A stretch of DNA of 11,558 bases from positions 1 through 11,558 of the forward strand of contig JANQEF010000288.1 in NCBI GenBank assembly GCA_028278465.1, read 5' to 3'. Source of the stretch: Dehalococcoidia bacterium (lineage in GTDB: Bacteria > Chloroflexota > Dehalococcoidia > Lucifugimonadales > Lucifugimonadaceae). Shown piece after piece: positions 1-6,887 of this stretch (position 1 is the first letter of the stretch; each line of letters starts with the position of its first letter). The position numbers and the translations under genes were made by a program. The notes beneath the pieces are model-generated. The model made no database searches. It had not been told where the DNA came from and worked only from the letters and a program-made list of their open reading frames with translations.

Positions 1-144
1 CGCCTGCAGGACGTCGCGCTCGACCTGGTTGCTCAGCGTCCGCAGCTTTGGCTCGAGCACCAGCGTCAGGTAGACGGCGGCTCCCACCCAGAAGACTCCG
101 GAAAGGATGTGGATGATTCGAAGGACGATAAGTTCTGTGTTCAT
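1..144 (-). CDS. Small integral membrane protein, N-terminal part (DUF2269/CopD-like), cut by window edge
   Basis: This reading frame is open from an ATG at 144 to the left window edge, giving the first 48 residues. The start is MNTELIVLRIIHILSGVFWV. Residues about 5-28 form one hydrophobic membrane segment containing a His (H12) and a Gly-Val-Phe-Trp-Val-Gly turn, followed by a charged stretch (EPKLRTLSNQVERD) that fits a loop between helices. This pattern is typical of uncharacterised small multi-helix bacterial membrane proteins of the DUF2269 or CopD-like kind. The family call is by eye and the function is unknown. The gene begins 8 bp after the stop of the HAD phosphatase gene on the same strand, and no strong Shine-Dalgarno sequence precedes it, so translation may be coupled to that gene. 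The rest lies outside the window. Confidence 0.6.
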   Translation of the reverse strand, partial: MNTELIVLRIIHILSGVFWVGAAVYLTLVLEPKLRTLSNQVERDVLQA

Positions 145-152
145 GTCTTAAG

Positions 153-767
153 TCACTGAGCCAGGATGCCCGCTGCTACATCCCGGATATCTGCCGCCGG
201 CATGTGAGTCACGCCGGCAATTCCTGGCGGCGGCCGCTCGCCGACGAATATCCCGCGTCCGGCTGCATCAAGCATGTCGAGATCACCGTTGGTGTCACCG
301 ATCGCAGCTGTCTCGGAGGTCGAGACTCCGCGTTCCGACGCCAGAGACCGCAGGTATTCAGCCTTCGTTGTACCCCACGTATGGCTTATCGCTCCGGTCG
401 CGAAGTCGAGCTCGGTGCTGCGAAAGTCGTCGATCTCCAACTCGCTGGCGACGCGTGCGACGGCAAACGACCACGTAACCGATGCAAGTGCAACCTGCAC
501 TCCTGCTTGCCGCAACTCTTCAACGCCCTCTCGCGCACCGGGCGCCCAGTTGAGGTCCGCCAGAAAAGACACGGACTCCTCTCTTCCGGCTTCCATGTAC
601 CAGCCTGCCATCTCTTCGCGACCGGCGATGATCTCATCGACCGTTGAGAGCTCTTCCAGCTCACACATACGCTCGTACTTGCCGAGGCCACGAGCGATCG
701 TCTGACAGATCGTGTCGCCCCTCAGGAGAGTTCCATCCACGTCGAATACGGCAAGCTTGATCGGCAA
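153..767 (-). CDS. HAD-IB (SerB-like) phosphatase
   Basis: A haloacid dehalogenase superfamily hydrolase of about 204 residues, predicted to be a cytosolic Mg-dependent phosphomonoesterase. Counting from the chosen start, motif I is FDVDGT (nucleophile D9, acid/base D11), motif II is S96 in ASVTWS, motif III is K135 in TTKAEY, and motif IV is GDTNGD (D158, D162). Residues 15-85 form a helical C1-type cap as in phosphoserine phosphatase-like enzymes, but the usual SGG of SerB is replaced by SVT, so the substrate is not necessarily phosphoserine. I start at a TTG (767) because it sits directly before the conserved IKLAVFDVDGT strand. An upstream ATG at 890 would add 41 residues unlike this family and would run through the inverted repeat at 792-816. 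The Shine-Dalgarno match at the TTG is weak (GGGA), so the start is less certain than the function. The gene is followed by a membrane protein gene after 8 bp. Confidence 0.85.
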   Translation of the reverse strand: MPIKLAVFDVDGTLLRGDTICQTIARGLGKYERMCELEELSTVDEIIAGREEMAGWYMEAGREESVSFLADLNWAPGAREGVEELRQAGVQVALASVTWSFAVARVASELEIDDFRSTELDFATGAISHTWGTTKAEYLRSLASERGVSTSETAAIGDTNGDLDMLDAAGRGIFVGERPPPGIAGVTHMPAADIRDVAAGILAQ

Positions 768-791
768 GATCCGCGGTCCCGGTGAAATGTT

Positions 792-816
792 CAAACAGAT
801 CCAAGCTGGCTGTTTG
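792..816. promoter_or_regulatory. Inverted repeat in divergent promoter region, candidate operator
   Basis: Perfect arms CAAACAG (792-798) and CTGTTTG (810-816) flank an inner pair CCA/TGG (801-803 and 807-809), leaving only an AT bulge and an AGC loop unpaired. The element lies in an AT-richer patch between the HAD gene (minus) and the enolase-superfamily gene (plus). A -10-like TATGCT at 845-850 follows on the plus strand, but no good -35 sits at the proper distance from it. Position and dyad symmetry suggest a dimeric regulator site controlling one or both genes. An RNA hairpin is the alternative reading. No regulator gene is visible nearby. Confidence 0.4.
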
Positions 817-904
817 TGAAAGTAAATACTAACGCCGTCTGCGCTATGCTGCGGCCGTTTCACTTCCCGCATCACCAGCCTGACCATCAACCGGAGCGCA
901 CCTC

Positions 905-2053
905 ATGAAGATCATCGGTGTCGAGGTCTTTCCCCTCACCAGCCAGCGGCCAACGCTCAAGGTCGGCCAGCCGATTCATCCTTCGTGGTGGGGATATGAC
1001 CAGACGCTGATACGCGTCGACACCGAAGGAGGCATCTCAGGCTGGGGCTGCGCGGGTGTCCGCTGGGAGATGGTGGATGCGGTGAGGAAGGTGCTGTGGC
1101 CTCACCTGGCAGGCCAGGACGCTCTGCAGCCGGAATCGGTCACGGAGCGGCTGCACCAGTGGACGTTCTGGTACGGCCGCGGCGGCGCAATCACGGCGTA
1201 CATCGGCGCCGTGAACCACGCGCTGTGGGACATCCTCGGCAAGCACACCGGTCTTTCGATATCTCGCCTGTTCGGCGGCCGCTACGTCGAAGAGGTGAAG
1301 CCCTATGCATCGATGCTGTTCTCGTGGCCGGTCGACGAGATGGTGTCGAACCTGGAGTCGGGGCTCGAGCGGAACTTCCGCGCCTTCAAGCTGGGCTGGG
1401 GAACGTTCGGCAGGGAGCGCGACCTCAAACACGACGAAGAGCTGGTGAAGACGGCTCGCAAGACGATCGGCGACGGCTCCGAGCTGATGGTCGATCCGGG
1501 TGGCTCTGACGTGTTCTGGCACGGCGACCTGAAGTGGGCCATGGAGGCGGCGCGGATGCTGAAGGACTACGACGTCAGGTGGTTCGAGGAGCCGCTGCGG
1601 GCTGATGACATCGAGGGTTACAAAACGCTGCGAGATGCTTCACCGGTGCATATCGCGACAGGCGAAGTGATCCGGAGCCGCCTGAACTTCAAGCCGTTCA
1701 TCGAGAACCGTGCGTGCGACATCTTGCAGCCTGATCAGACGATCTGTGGCGGCCTTTCCGAAGCGCGCATGATCTGGCAGTCGGCTTACGATGCCAACAT
1801 CCAGGTTGTGATGCATGGCTGGAACACGGCGGTCGGCGCCGCTGCGGACCTGCAGCTTTCGGCTTCGATGCCGGATGGCAAGTACCTGGAGTACTGGCAT
1901 CCGGCGCCGTACGTGAGCGGCATTTTGAAGGAGCCGCTGCTACTGAACGACGACGGCATGCTGCCTGTGCCGGACGGTCCCGGGCTTGGGATCGAGATCG
2001 ACGAGGATGCCCTGGCCGCGCATGCCGCAGGAGCCGACGACTTCGGCGCATAG
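905..2053 (+). CDS. Mandelate racemase/muconate lactonizing enzyme family protein (probable sugar-acid dehydratase)
   Basis: A full-length (382 aa) enolase-superfamily enzyme with an N-terminal capping domain (about 1-125) and a TIM-barrel domain (about 130-360). Metal ligands are D197 (LMVDPGG), E228 or E229 (WFEEP) and E254 (ATGEV). The mandelate-racemase-type His-Asp dyad is present as H304 (VVMHGWNT) with D277 (LQPDQT), and E329 (KYLEYWHP) occupies the last barrel strand. These enzymes abstract the proton alpha to a carboxylate, and members with the His-Asp dyad are mostly acid-sugar dehydratases. The second Lys of the usual KxK motif is replaced: AFKLGWG has K162 but G164. GGAG at 893-896 lies 8 nt before the ATG. 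Cytosolic, with no signal peptide. The exact substrate cannot be read from the sequence; racemase or cycloisomerase activity remains possible. Confidence 0.9.
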   Translation: MKIIGVEVFPLTSQRPTLKVGQPIHPSWWGYDQTLIRVDTEGGISGWGCAGVRWEMVDAVRKVLWPHLAGQDALQPESVTERLHQWTFWYGRGGAITAYIGAVNHALWDILGKHTGLSISRLFGGRYVEEVKPYASMLFSWPVDEMVSNLESGLERNFRAFKLGWGTFGRERDLKHDEELVKTARKTIGDGSELMVDPGGSDVFWHGDLKWAMEAARMLKDYDVRWFEEPLRADDIEGYKTLRDASPVHIATGEVIRSRLNFKPFIENRACDILQPDQTICGGLSEARMIWQSAYDANIQVVMHGWNTAVGAAADLQLSASMPDGKYLEYWHPAPYVSGILKEPLLLNDDGMLPVPDGPGLGIEIDEDALAAHAAGADDFGA

Positions 2054-2057
2054 CAAG

Positions 2058-2091
2058 GCGGGACCGGCCAGTGTGACCGATCCCGCTCTTT
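2058..2091 (+). terminator. Probable rho-independent terminator of the enolase-superfamily gene
   Basis: The stem GCGGGACCGG (2058-2067) pairs with CCGATCCCGC (2077-2086) with one C-A mismatch, around a 9-nt loop, and is followed by TCTTTC. It begins 5 nt after the stop codon at 2053 and lies between two convergent genes. The T tract is short and interrupted, so termination efficiency is uncertain. In the opposite direction no T run follows the hairpin. Confidence 0.55.
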
Positions 2092-2122
2092 CGCTTAGCT
2101 TCTGACGTGTGAGGCGAGGCGA

Positions 2123-4507
2123 CTAGTCGTCGTCTTCGTCGTCTTCATCCTGGTCTTCGTCGTCCTCATCATCATCGTCGTCTTCATCTTCGTCCTCGTC
2201 TTCGAAGTCGCCGAGGTCCAGCTCGAAGAACAGCGTCTCGCCGTAGTTCTCGTCCACTCCGTCGTTGTCGGTGGCGAGGTAGACGTCGCCGTCCTTCGTC
2301 AGCGCCATGCCCTCCAGCTTGTCCGGCACCGAGATGCTGTGCGCATCCAGGTCACCGAGAACGTCGCGGATGAGCGTCTTGGAGATCACAGGCAGCGGGT
2401 CGCCATGCGGCGCGAACGTGACCGATGAGGGGTCGACCTCGTAGATCCGCTTGATCCTGGCCTCCTGGCCAAGCTGGTTGTCCCGCTCGATGATGGCGAG
2501 GCTGCCGTTCGGCAGTGCCGTCACCTCGGAGAGGCCAACCCAGCCGCCGGCCGGAGACTCGCGCGGGTCCAGCTCGTAAGACGCGAAGGTCCACTCGCCG
2601 GTTTCGACCTCGTAGCGGCCGATCTTGGTCGTGCCGGAGGTGCTCGGACCGAGGTCGCCCGGCTGCACATCGTCACCCCACGGGCGCTGGATGACGATGT
2701 AGACCACTTCGTCGACGCCCGGGCGGCCTGTGACAGCAACGCCTTCGATCCCACTGTTGGTCATGTGCGTGACCAGTGACGCGGGCAGGCCGATCTCTTC
2801 CTTGACGTTGCCATACCTGTCGGTGCGGATGATCAGGTTCGGCCTTGCACCGCCGCGGCCCTCCGAGCCGAGCCAGAAGCCACCGTACTTGCGCGCTGCG
2901 ACACCTTCGAGGTCGTACGCGCCGTCCGGGTCGCCGATCGCGATGCGCTTCCTGATGACCGCGGGCTCCCCGCGGACGTCGACCTCGTAGACCCAGGACT
3001 GTGCGAGGAACGAGTCGCTGACAGCCCAGACCCTGTTGTCACGCCGGGGATCGCCGCTGAGGCCCGAGATCGCAACCCAGGGAATCGGCGCGCCGCGGTG
3101 CTTCTTGCTCACCAGCTGCGGGTAGCTCCAGTCCTCGTTGCCGCCGATCTCGAAAAAGGTGATGACCGAACGCACGTCGTAGCCGTCGTCGAAGCCGTCT
3201 TCCTCGGCCGTGACGGCCAGCAGGCCGTCGTCTGTCATCTTGAGCCCCTCAGGACCGATACCGGTCGGCAGGAGCTGGAGCAGCTTCGGCTTGCGCCGTG
3301 AGACGTCGTAGACGCCGACGATATTGCCGCGCTCCGAGGCGACGAACAGGTAGGTCTTGCCCCTGTAGTGGCCGACCTCGACACCCTCGGGTTCCGAGCC
3401 TTTGTTCTCGGACCGGAACTCGGGGTAGTGGCCGGCGCTGACAACGGCGTGCTCAAACCTGTTGCCAGAGTCGAACTCGACATCGCCGTAGATGTTGAAG
3501 ATGGTGAAGCCGCGGCTTCCGCCCTCTTCGCCGTTTTCGTCTTCGTAGTCGCCCTCGTTGGCGGTGGCGAAGCGCTTGCTGTCGATCCATGCCACCGCAT
3601 CCGGCTCACGACGGCGGTCGAAGATGTGCTCGTTCAGTTCGATCAGGCCGTTGTCCTGCGGGCCAAGCTCCTCTTCGGTGTTGTCGATGTTCCGGATGTC
3701 GGTCGTGCCGGCGCTGAAGTGGTTGACGACTGTCTTCGTGTCCAGGTCCACGATCACAAGGTGGTTGTTTTCCTGGAGTGTCACCACCGCCAGGTCGTCG
3801 TGGTTGATGTCGACGAATTCGGGCTCAGGGTCTGAAGGTGCAGTTGCCGCCAGTCCCGTGAGATCGACCGCAGTAAGAGTCCATGCCGCAGGAGCGCCGG
3901 AGAGGTCGAGGACCTGCAGGAACCCGGCCGGGAGCTGCGGGATGATTCCGCCGCTCTCGTCCTCGTCGCGCTCGTTCTCGATCGCGATAGCGGCATAGGT
4001 TCCGTTGGGCGAGACCGCGACAGCGTCCGGCTGGCCTCCGAGGTCGAAGGTCTTGACCACCAGTCTGGCGCCGAGGTCGATCACCAGCAGCTCTCCCGAC
4101 GGGTTGTCGAAGTCGGGGCTGGTGTTAATCGACACGAGCGCCCAGTCCTCGTGGATCGCCACGCTCGTCGGCTCGGCAGGCAGGCTGATGAGGCCGAGCG
4201 GCTGCGGTGAGCTCGGGTCGGAGATGTCCACAAGGCCGATGCTCTCGGTGAACGAGTCGGTGTAGACCATCAGGTCGCCGTCAGGCGTGATGTCCACGAT
4301 CTCCGCGGACGTCGGGTCGGTAATAGGAAGTCCTTCGAGAAGGGTGTTTTCCGGAGCGAAGAACGAGCCGACGTGGCCGAATCGCTTCTTGGATCCGGCG
4401 CCGGCCTCCGTTGTTGAAAGGACCACGGCGAGCGTGATGGCGACGGCGAGAACCGGCGCCGCCCATCCCCATCTCAGCGCAGTGGACCGCCTGAGCGGCA
4501 GAGTCAT
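2123..4507 (-). CDS. Exported double beta-propeller protein: choice-of-anchor-I-like plus phytase/esterase-like domains, poly-acidic C-terminus
   Basis: A 794-residue exported protein. Residues 1-38 form a signal peptide: LRR and further basic residues, a hydrophobic core about 15-31, and a likely cleavage near AGA-GS (about 38). Residues about 45-460 hold beta-propeller repeats of the choice-of-anchor-I type, with the signature EPDAVAWIDSKRFATANEGD (301-320) and SEPEGVEV (371-378). Residues about 475-765 match the phytase-like/esterase-like propeller family (PF13449 type): SGLSGD (481-486), DLEGVAA, GIEGVAV (587-593), IIERDN (672-677), KLEGMAL, ATDNDG. Residues 769-794 are all Asp/Glu except Q786. 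Such proteins are extracellular or surface-located and often annotated as alkaline-phosphatase-like or esterase-like, but no enzymatic activity can be assigned here. GGAG at 4515-4518 lies 7 nt before the ATG. The gene is divergent from the creatininase-family gene and transcribed alone. Confidence 0.82.
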   Translation of the reverse strand: MTLPLRRSTALRWGWAAPVLAVAITLAVVLSTTEAGAGSKKRFGHVGSFFAPENTLLEGLPITDPTSAEIVDITPDGDLMVYTDSFTESIGLVDISDPSSPQPLGLISLPAEPTSVAIHEDWALVSINTSPDFDNPSGELLVIDLGARLVVKTFDLGGQPDAVAVSPNGTYAAIAIENERDEDESGGIIPQLPAGFLQVLDLSGAPAAWTLTAVDLTGLAATAPSDPEPEFVDINHDDLAVVTLQENNHLVIVDLDTKTVVNHFSAGTTDIRNIDNTEEELGPQDNGLIELNEHIFDRRREPDAVAWIDSKRFATANEGDYEDENGEEGGSRGFTIFNIYGDVEFDSGNRFEHAVVSAGHYPEFRSENKGSEPEGVEVGHYRGKTYLFVASERGNIVGVYDVSRRKPKLLQLLPTGIGPEGLKMTDDGLLAVTAEEDGFDDGYDVRSVITFFEIGGNEDWSYPQLVSKKHRGAPIPWVAISGLSGDPRRDNRVWAVSDSFLAQSWVYEVDVRGEPAVIRKRIAIGDPDGAYDLEGVAARKYGGFWLGSEGRGGARPNLIIRTDRYGNVKEEIGLPASLVTHMTNSGIEGVAVTGRPGVDEVVYIVIQRPWGDDVQPGDLGPSTSGTTKIGRYEVETGEWTFASYELDPRESPAGGWVGLSEVTALPNGSLAIIERDNQLGQEARIKRIYEVDPSSVTFAPHGDPLPVISKTLIRDVLGDLDAHSISVPDKLEGMALTKDGDVYLATDNDGVDENYGETLFFELDLGDFEDEDEDEDDDDDEDDEDQDEDDEDDD
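2126..2203 (-). repeat. Low-complexity GAY/GAR codon tract encoding an acidic tail
   Basis: Twenty-six consecutive codons just before the stop of the propeller gene encode only Asp and Glu, apart from one Gln. On the plus strand this appears as an imperfect trinucleotide tract of CGTC/TTCGTC/ATCATC units. The mix of GAC, GAT, GAG and GAA codons shows it is not a pure microsatellite, so selection on the protein is a better explanation than recent slippage alone. Tract length may still vary between strains. Confidence 0.85.
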
Positions 4508-4566
4508 GATCTGTCTCCGATCTATCTGTCGTTGTTTTCAAGATTGGACCCGCAGATGATGTTCGA

Positions 4567-4588
4567 GCCGGATTAAGTGCCGATTAAG
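4567..4588. promoter_or_regulatory. Tandem direct repeat in divergent intergenic region, candidate regulator site
   Basis: GCCGGATTAAG (4567-4577) is followed after one base by GCCGATTAAG (4579-4588). The ATTAAG cores start 11 bp apart, about one helical turn, as expected for a protein binding two half-sites on one face of DNA. The element sits 14 bp upstream of the -35 candidate of the creatininase-family gene and 60 bp upstream of the propeller start codon, so it could act on either gene. Confidence 0.3.
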
Positions 4589-4601
4589 CAGTCGAGCGGG
4601 C

Positions 4602-4629
4602 TTGACTGGCGGGATTCCGGTGACATGCT
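4602..4629 (+). promoter_or_regulatory. Candidate sigma70-type promoter for the creatininase-family gene
   Basis: TTGACT (4602-4607, five of six consensus bases) is separated by 16 bp from CATGCT (4624-4629, three of six). Transcription would start near 4637, leaving a leader of about 40 nt. The -35 is convincing and the -10 is poor. Confidence 0.35.
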
Positions 4630-4658
4630 CTCGCCGGGACGCATAGCGACGGGAGAGC
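4627..4658 (+). promoter_or_regulatory. Inverted repeat at promoter/5' leader of creatininase-family gene
   Basis: GCTCTC (4627-4632) pairs with GAGAGC (4653-4658), extended inward by CC/GG with one bulged G. The repeat overlaps the -10 candidate and the expected transcription start and ends a few bases before the AGAAAGG ribosome-binding site. It could be a repressor operator or a leader hairpin. Supported only by symmetry. Confidence 0.3.
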
Positions 4659-4677
4659 CCCGCAGAAAGGCAACAAG

Positions 4678-5529
4678 ATGGCTATCAACGGAAAGTGGCG
4701 TTACGAAGACCTGACATGGCCGGAGATGAACGAGGCGGTGCAGGCTGAGATGATCCCGGTGCTGCCGGTGGGCACGATGGAGCAGCACGGCCCACACCTG
4801 CCGGTGAAGATGGACCGGTGGACGGCGACCGAGGTGGCGAAGGCGGCGTGCGAGCAGAGCCCGGACAGGCTGCTCTTCATGCCGCCCGTCTCATACGGCT
4901 ACACGACGCACGTGATGGACTTCCCCGGCTCGGTGACGATCCACCACGAAACGTTCATCCGCTACGTCACCGACATCCTCAAGAGCCTCGCCTACCACGG
5001 TTTCCCACGCATCTTCGTGGTGAACGGCCACGGCTCGAACATGCCGCCGCTGGACCTGGCCTGCAGGCGCGCCAACATGGAGACCGAGGCCGAGGTGGCG
5101 CTTTCGTCGTGGTGGGGTCTGACGGCTGCCGACCCTGACTTCATGAAGTCGTGGCGAGAGTCGCATTTCCCCGGCGGCTGCGCGCATGCCGGCGAGGCCG
5201 AGACCTCGCTTGCGCTACACCTCGACGCCGACCTGATACAGATGGACAACGCGAAGCACGAGGAGATCGGGTTTCACAGACTCGACTCGAAGTTCCGCTG
5301 GGTCGATCTCTGGGCCGCCGGACCGGTCTCGATCACCTCGTGGACGAGTCAGTTCACGGAGTCCGGGATCTGCGGAGAGGCGAATCTCGCGACTCCCGAG
5401 AAGGGGAAGATGCTGTTCGATGAGGCGGTCAAGAACCTGATCGCGTTCACAGAGGAGTGGGTTGCGACGCCGGCCGCGCCACGGGTCGATCACCACGCGG
5501 CCAAGCCGCTGGCCGAGCTTCCGGGATGA
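4678..5529 (+). CDS. Creatininase-family amidohydrolase
   Basis: A 283-residue cytosolic metallohydrolase of the creatininase family (usual length about 240-280). Members hydrolyse cyclic or linear amide (C-N) bonds, for example creatinine, formamides and mycofactocin or F420-related intermediates. The metal-binding signatures are visible: E35 and H37 in GTMEQHGPHLP, D46 in KMDRW, H118 in NGHGSN, and E173 in HAGEAETS. The third signature deviates slightly from the common LGTDT form (VKMDRWTA), though the Asp ligand is kept. AGAAAGG at 4664-4670 lies 7 nt before the ATG, which supports this start. The gene faces the GH4 gene with only 7 bp between the two stop codons, so there is no room for a separate terminator. 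The substrate cannot be deduced, and it is unlikely to be creatinine itself given the breadth of the family. Confidence 0.88.
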   Translation: MAINGKWRYEDLTWPEMNEAVQAEMIPVLPVGTMEQHGPHLPVKMDRWTATEVAKAACEQSPDRLLFMPPVSYGYTTHVMDFPGSVTIHHETFIRYVTDILKSLAYHGFPRIFVVNGHGSNMPPLDLACRRANMETEAEVALSSWWGLTAADPDFMKSWRESHFPGGCAHAGEAETSLALHLDADLIQMDNAKHEEIGFHRLDSKFRWVDLWAAGPVSITSWTSQFTESGICGEANLATPEKGKMLFDEAVKNLIAFTEEWVATPAAPRVDHHAAKPLAELPG

Positions 5530-5536
5530 CCGGCGC

Positions 5537-6826
5537 TCAGGAGTACGACTCGAGGTAATCGGCGTTTGCCGCCCACATCTCGTCGAACATCTGGCGGATC
5601 TCCGCCAGCGACAGCTTCGCCGCGGTCAACGGATCAAGAGCGATGGCGTGGAAGGCCGACTCGCGGTCGAGGTCGGTGATCGCAAGCGTCGCCATCTCCT
5701 GTACAGCGACATTTGCCCGGCTCAACGAAGCGCACTGAGGCGGCAGATCGCCGACCGCCATCGGATGGATGCCGAGCCGGTCGACCGTGCACGGCACCTC
5801 CACGCAGCTTCCCTCCGGCAGGTTCGAGATCAGCCCCGCGTTCGACACGTTGGCGTTGATCACCGTCGGCCGGTTGCTTTCCATCGCCTCGATGATCCGG
5901 CACGCGTACTCATCCGACCGCTCAACAGTCAGCGTTTCTGGCGAGTCGGCATCGGCCTGTAGCTGCTCGAAGTGGGTGTCCACTCGGTTCACGCGGCGTT
6001 GCAGGTCCTGCCGAATCTCATCGAGCCGGAACTCCTTGATGAGCCGCTCTTCGGTACGGAAGTACGGCGTGTACTCGGACATGTGCCGGGTCGACTCCGT
6101 CACGAAGTAGCCAAACTGCTTCATCACCTCGAAGCGCACAGTGTCCCGGGCGAAGATCTCCGGGTTGTTCATGGCCTCGACAAGCTGCGGATAGGCGTCT
6201 TCGCCGTCACGCTCGAAGCGCATGAACCAGGCGAGGTGGTTGATCCCTGCAACCCACGCGGTGACCGAATCTCGTGGCGCTCCGATGTAGTCGGCGAGGT
6301 CGGCGGTCGTGCGCTGGACGCTGTGGCAAAGGCCAACAGTTGGCACGTCGGTCATATCGTTGATCGCCCAGCAGGCGATGGCCATCGGGTTGGTGTAGTT
6401 CAGCAGCCACGCGTTGGACGCCACGTCCTCGATGTCGTAGCAGATGTCGAGCAGCACCGGAACCGTGCGCAGAGCCTTGAACACGCCGCCCGGCCCGACC
6501 GTGTCGCCGACCGACTGGTCGACTCCGTACTTCAGGGGAATGCCGATGTCCTTGTCGTAATCGTCGCCGACGCGAATCGTCGTCAGGACGTAGTCGGCGC
6601 CCTCGAGCGATTTCCTCCGGTCATCGGTAGTCTCGATGGAGATGTTGGTGCCGGCGTCCCGCATCAGCTTGTTCGCAAAGCGGCCGATCAGGTCGAGACG
6701 TTCCTCATCCACATCCATGAGCGAGACGGTGGCGTCCGCCAGTTCAGACACGCATGCAACGTCCTGCAGGAGACGGCGTGAGAACACGACGCTCCCGGCG
6801 CCGATCAGCGAGATCTTGGGTGACAT
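5537..6826 (-). CDS. Glycoside hydrolase family 4 enzyme (alpha-galactosidase/alpha-uronidase type)
   Basis: A full-length (429 aa) GH4 enzyme. GH4 members cleave small glycosides in the cytosol using NAD+ and a divalent metal, by transient oxidation at C3 and beta-elimination. The Rossmann motif ISLIGAGSVVFS (5-16) binds NAD. LLNYTNP (141-147), CHSV (167-170; Cys and His are metal ligands), GINHLAWF (194-201) and HMSEYTPYF (248-256, with the likely catalytic Tyr) are all present. In GH4, CHSV is the form associated with alpha-galactosidases, whereas 6-phosphoglycosidases have CN(V/I)P. An alpha-galacturonidase or glucuronidase specificity cannot be excluded. The start is supported by GGAG (6833-6836), 6 nt before the ATG. 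It is probably the last gene of the five-gene minus-strand operon, 61 bp after the dehydrogenase gene, and it converges on the creatininase-family gene. Confidence 0.9.
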   Translation of the reverse strand: MSPKISLIGAGSVVFSRRLLQDVACVSELADATVSLMDVDEERLDLIGRFANKLMRDAGTNISIETTDDRRKSLEGADYVLTTIRVGDDYDKDIGIPLKYGVDQSVGDTVGPGGVFKALRTVPVLLDICYDIEDVASNAWLLNYTNPMAIACWAINDMTDVPTVGLCHSVQRTTADLADYIGAPRDSVTAWVAGINHLAWFMRFERDGEDAYPQLVEAMNNPEIFARDTVRFEVMKQFGYFVTESTRHMSEYTPYFRTEERLIKEFRLDEIRQDLQRRVNRVDTHFEQLQADADSPETLTVERSDEYACRIIEAMESNRPTVINANVSNAGLISNLPEGSCVEVPCTVDRLGIHPMAVGDLPPQCASLSRANVAVQEMATLAITDLDRESAFHAIALDPLTAAKLSLAEIRQMFDEMWAANADYLESYS

Positions 6827-6832
6827 TCGATA

Positions 6833-6853
6833 CTCCAGGTTCGGACGAACTGG
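6833..6853 (-). promoter_or_regulatory. Hairpin overlapping the GH4 ribosome-binding site
   Basis: In the transcript, CCAGTTC pairs with GAA-C-CTGG (genomic 6835-6853; seven pairs, one bulged C, 4-nt loop), and the 3' arm includes the first two G residues of the GGAG Shine-Dalgarno (6833-6836). Folding would partly mask the GH4 ribosome-binding site, or the hairpin could attenuate read-through from the dehydrogenase gene. The stem is short. Confidence 0.25.
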
Positions 6854-6887
6854 CGTGCAGGTGGTAAGGGCGTGGCGTCACCGGACA

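Noticed and set aside
768..890. 41-residue N-terminal extension of the HAD phosphatase (ATG at 890)
   Set aside because: The extension is unlike HAD N-termini, which begin just before the DxDxT strand, and it would cover the inverted repeat and divergent promoter region.
2126..2203. CRISPR-like or tandem repeat array
   Set aside because: The periodicity is three bases, in frame, and encodes the acidic tail; there are no spacers.
5530..5536. Terminator between the creatininase-family and GH4 genes
   Set aside because: Only 7 bp separate the two stop codons and no hairpin with a T run is visible there.
5972..6781. 269-codon open frame on the plus strand
   Set aside because: It lies antisense inside the GH4 gene, shows no recognisable motif and reflects GC-rich third-position bias opposite a true gene.
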